Shown: in pieces, positions 63,856 to 64,000 of the stretch
Numbering within the stretch: the stretch's first letter is position 1
Layout: the number at the start of each line of letters is the position of its first letter
DNA from: Malachius bipustulatus
Taxonomy: Eukaryota; Arthropoda; Insecta; Coleoptera; Melyridae
Length of the DNA stretch: 64,000 nt
Assembly (NCBI GenBank): GCA_910589415.1
Contig: OU342638.1
Coordinates: 2,356,001-2,420,000, forward strand
Direction of reading: 5' to 3'
The notes under the pieces: model-generated
Database searches by the model: none
What the model saw: only the letters and a program-made list of their open reading frames with translations
Told to the model about the DNA's origin: nothing
Translations under genes and position numbers: made by a program

Positions 63856-64000
63856 GCAAGAACTTGCGAAAATAACTTTTAAGAAAAAATAACCTACTGG
63901 TGACTGTTTAGGGTTAGAATCAGACTATAAGTAGGGTTAGGTAGGTATATTGTAGAAAAGTACCAGTGTTATTGGTTTTAAAATCCTTTTCAACATTATT

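Larger units (their letters stand above)
59644..64000. mobile_element. GCCAC-rich TIR element, copy 2 (interrupted, runs off window)
   Basis: It begins CTCAAGTAGCAT, in the same orientation as copy 1, and follows copy 1 (56787-57400) closely. The run 59644-60148 continues at 63861-64000 after the Ty3 insertion. One additional 15-bp stretch (ATATAATTATAAT) is present at about 59985-60000. The right end is beyond the window. Confidence 0.8.

Overview
The window is animal nuclear DNA, almost certainly insect. It is AT-rich and split by large introns. It carries part of a conserved neuronal gene and a dense, nested set of retrotransposons and terminal-inverted-repeat (TIR) DNA elements. The insect order cannot be fixed from the sequence. 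No bacterial, CRISPR, rRNA or tRNA feature was recognised.

Host gene: twelve minus-strand exons between 51451 and 19444 encode most of RIM-binding protein (Rbp), a presynaptic active-zone scaffold. In transcription order they give SH3-I, a linker, three fibronectin type III domains, a Q/R-rich linker, SH3-II and SH3-III. Eleven of the twelve junctions-in-series agree in splice phase by hand; the 5' exons before SH3-I and the last 3' exon were not identified. Two introns (31641-46159 and 20424-30328) are swollen by transposable elements. A second possible host exon, on the plus strand at 2986, runs straight into a DNA-transposon end.

Layout. 1-2985: AT-rich spacer. 3129-9265: long-armed TIR (foldback) element split by an apparently intact Ty3/gypsy LTR element (3757-8676; one Gag-Pol ORF; LTRs that look identical). 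10338-16260: GC-rich, decayed R1-like non-LTR element. 16261-19443: no gene seen. 19444-51451: Rbp exons with introns that hold a 1.28-kb near-perfect palindrome (22151-23428), non-LTR fragments, two tandem 5'-truncated RT elements (32161-35312), several elements ending in CAGGGTG, a dead mariner-like transposase (39346-40362), a GC-rich unit with a putative DUF4780 domain (40376-42450) and a TIR element holding RT debris (43910-45973). 51959-52700: a hairpin element with a second hairpin element at its dyad centre. 56749-64000: a non-LTR fragment hit twice by a DNA element dense in GCCAC/GTGGC words; its second copy is hit by a rearranged, gag-less Ty3 element (60149-63855).

Insertion order on the right is readable: non-LTR fragment, then GCCAC-rich element (two copies), then the Ty3 element, whose exact empty site is preserved in the first copy. 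The most interesting items are the large palindrome with the same 11-mer at both edges and at its centre, the GCCAC-rich element, the inverted-LTR rearrangement of the second Ty3 element, the putative DUF4780 unit, and an alternative splice structure around the Rbp Q-rich exon.
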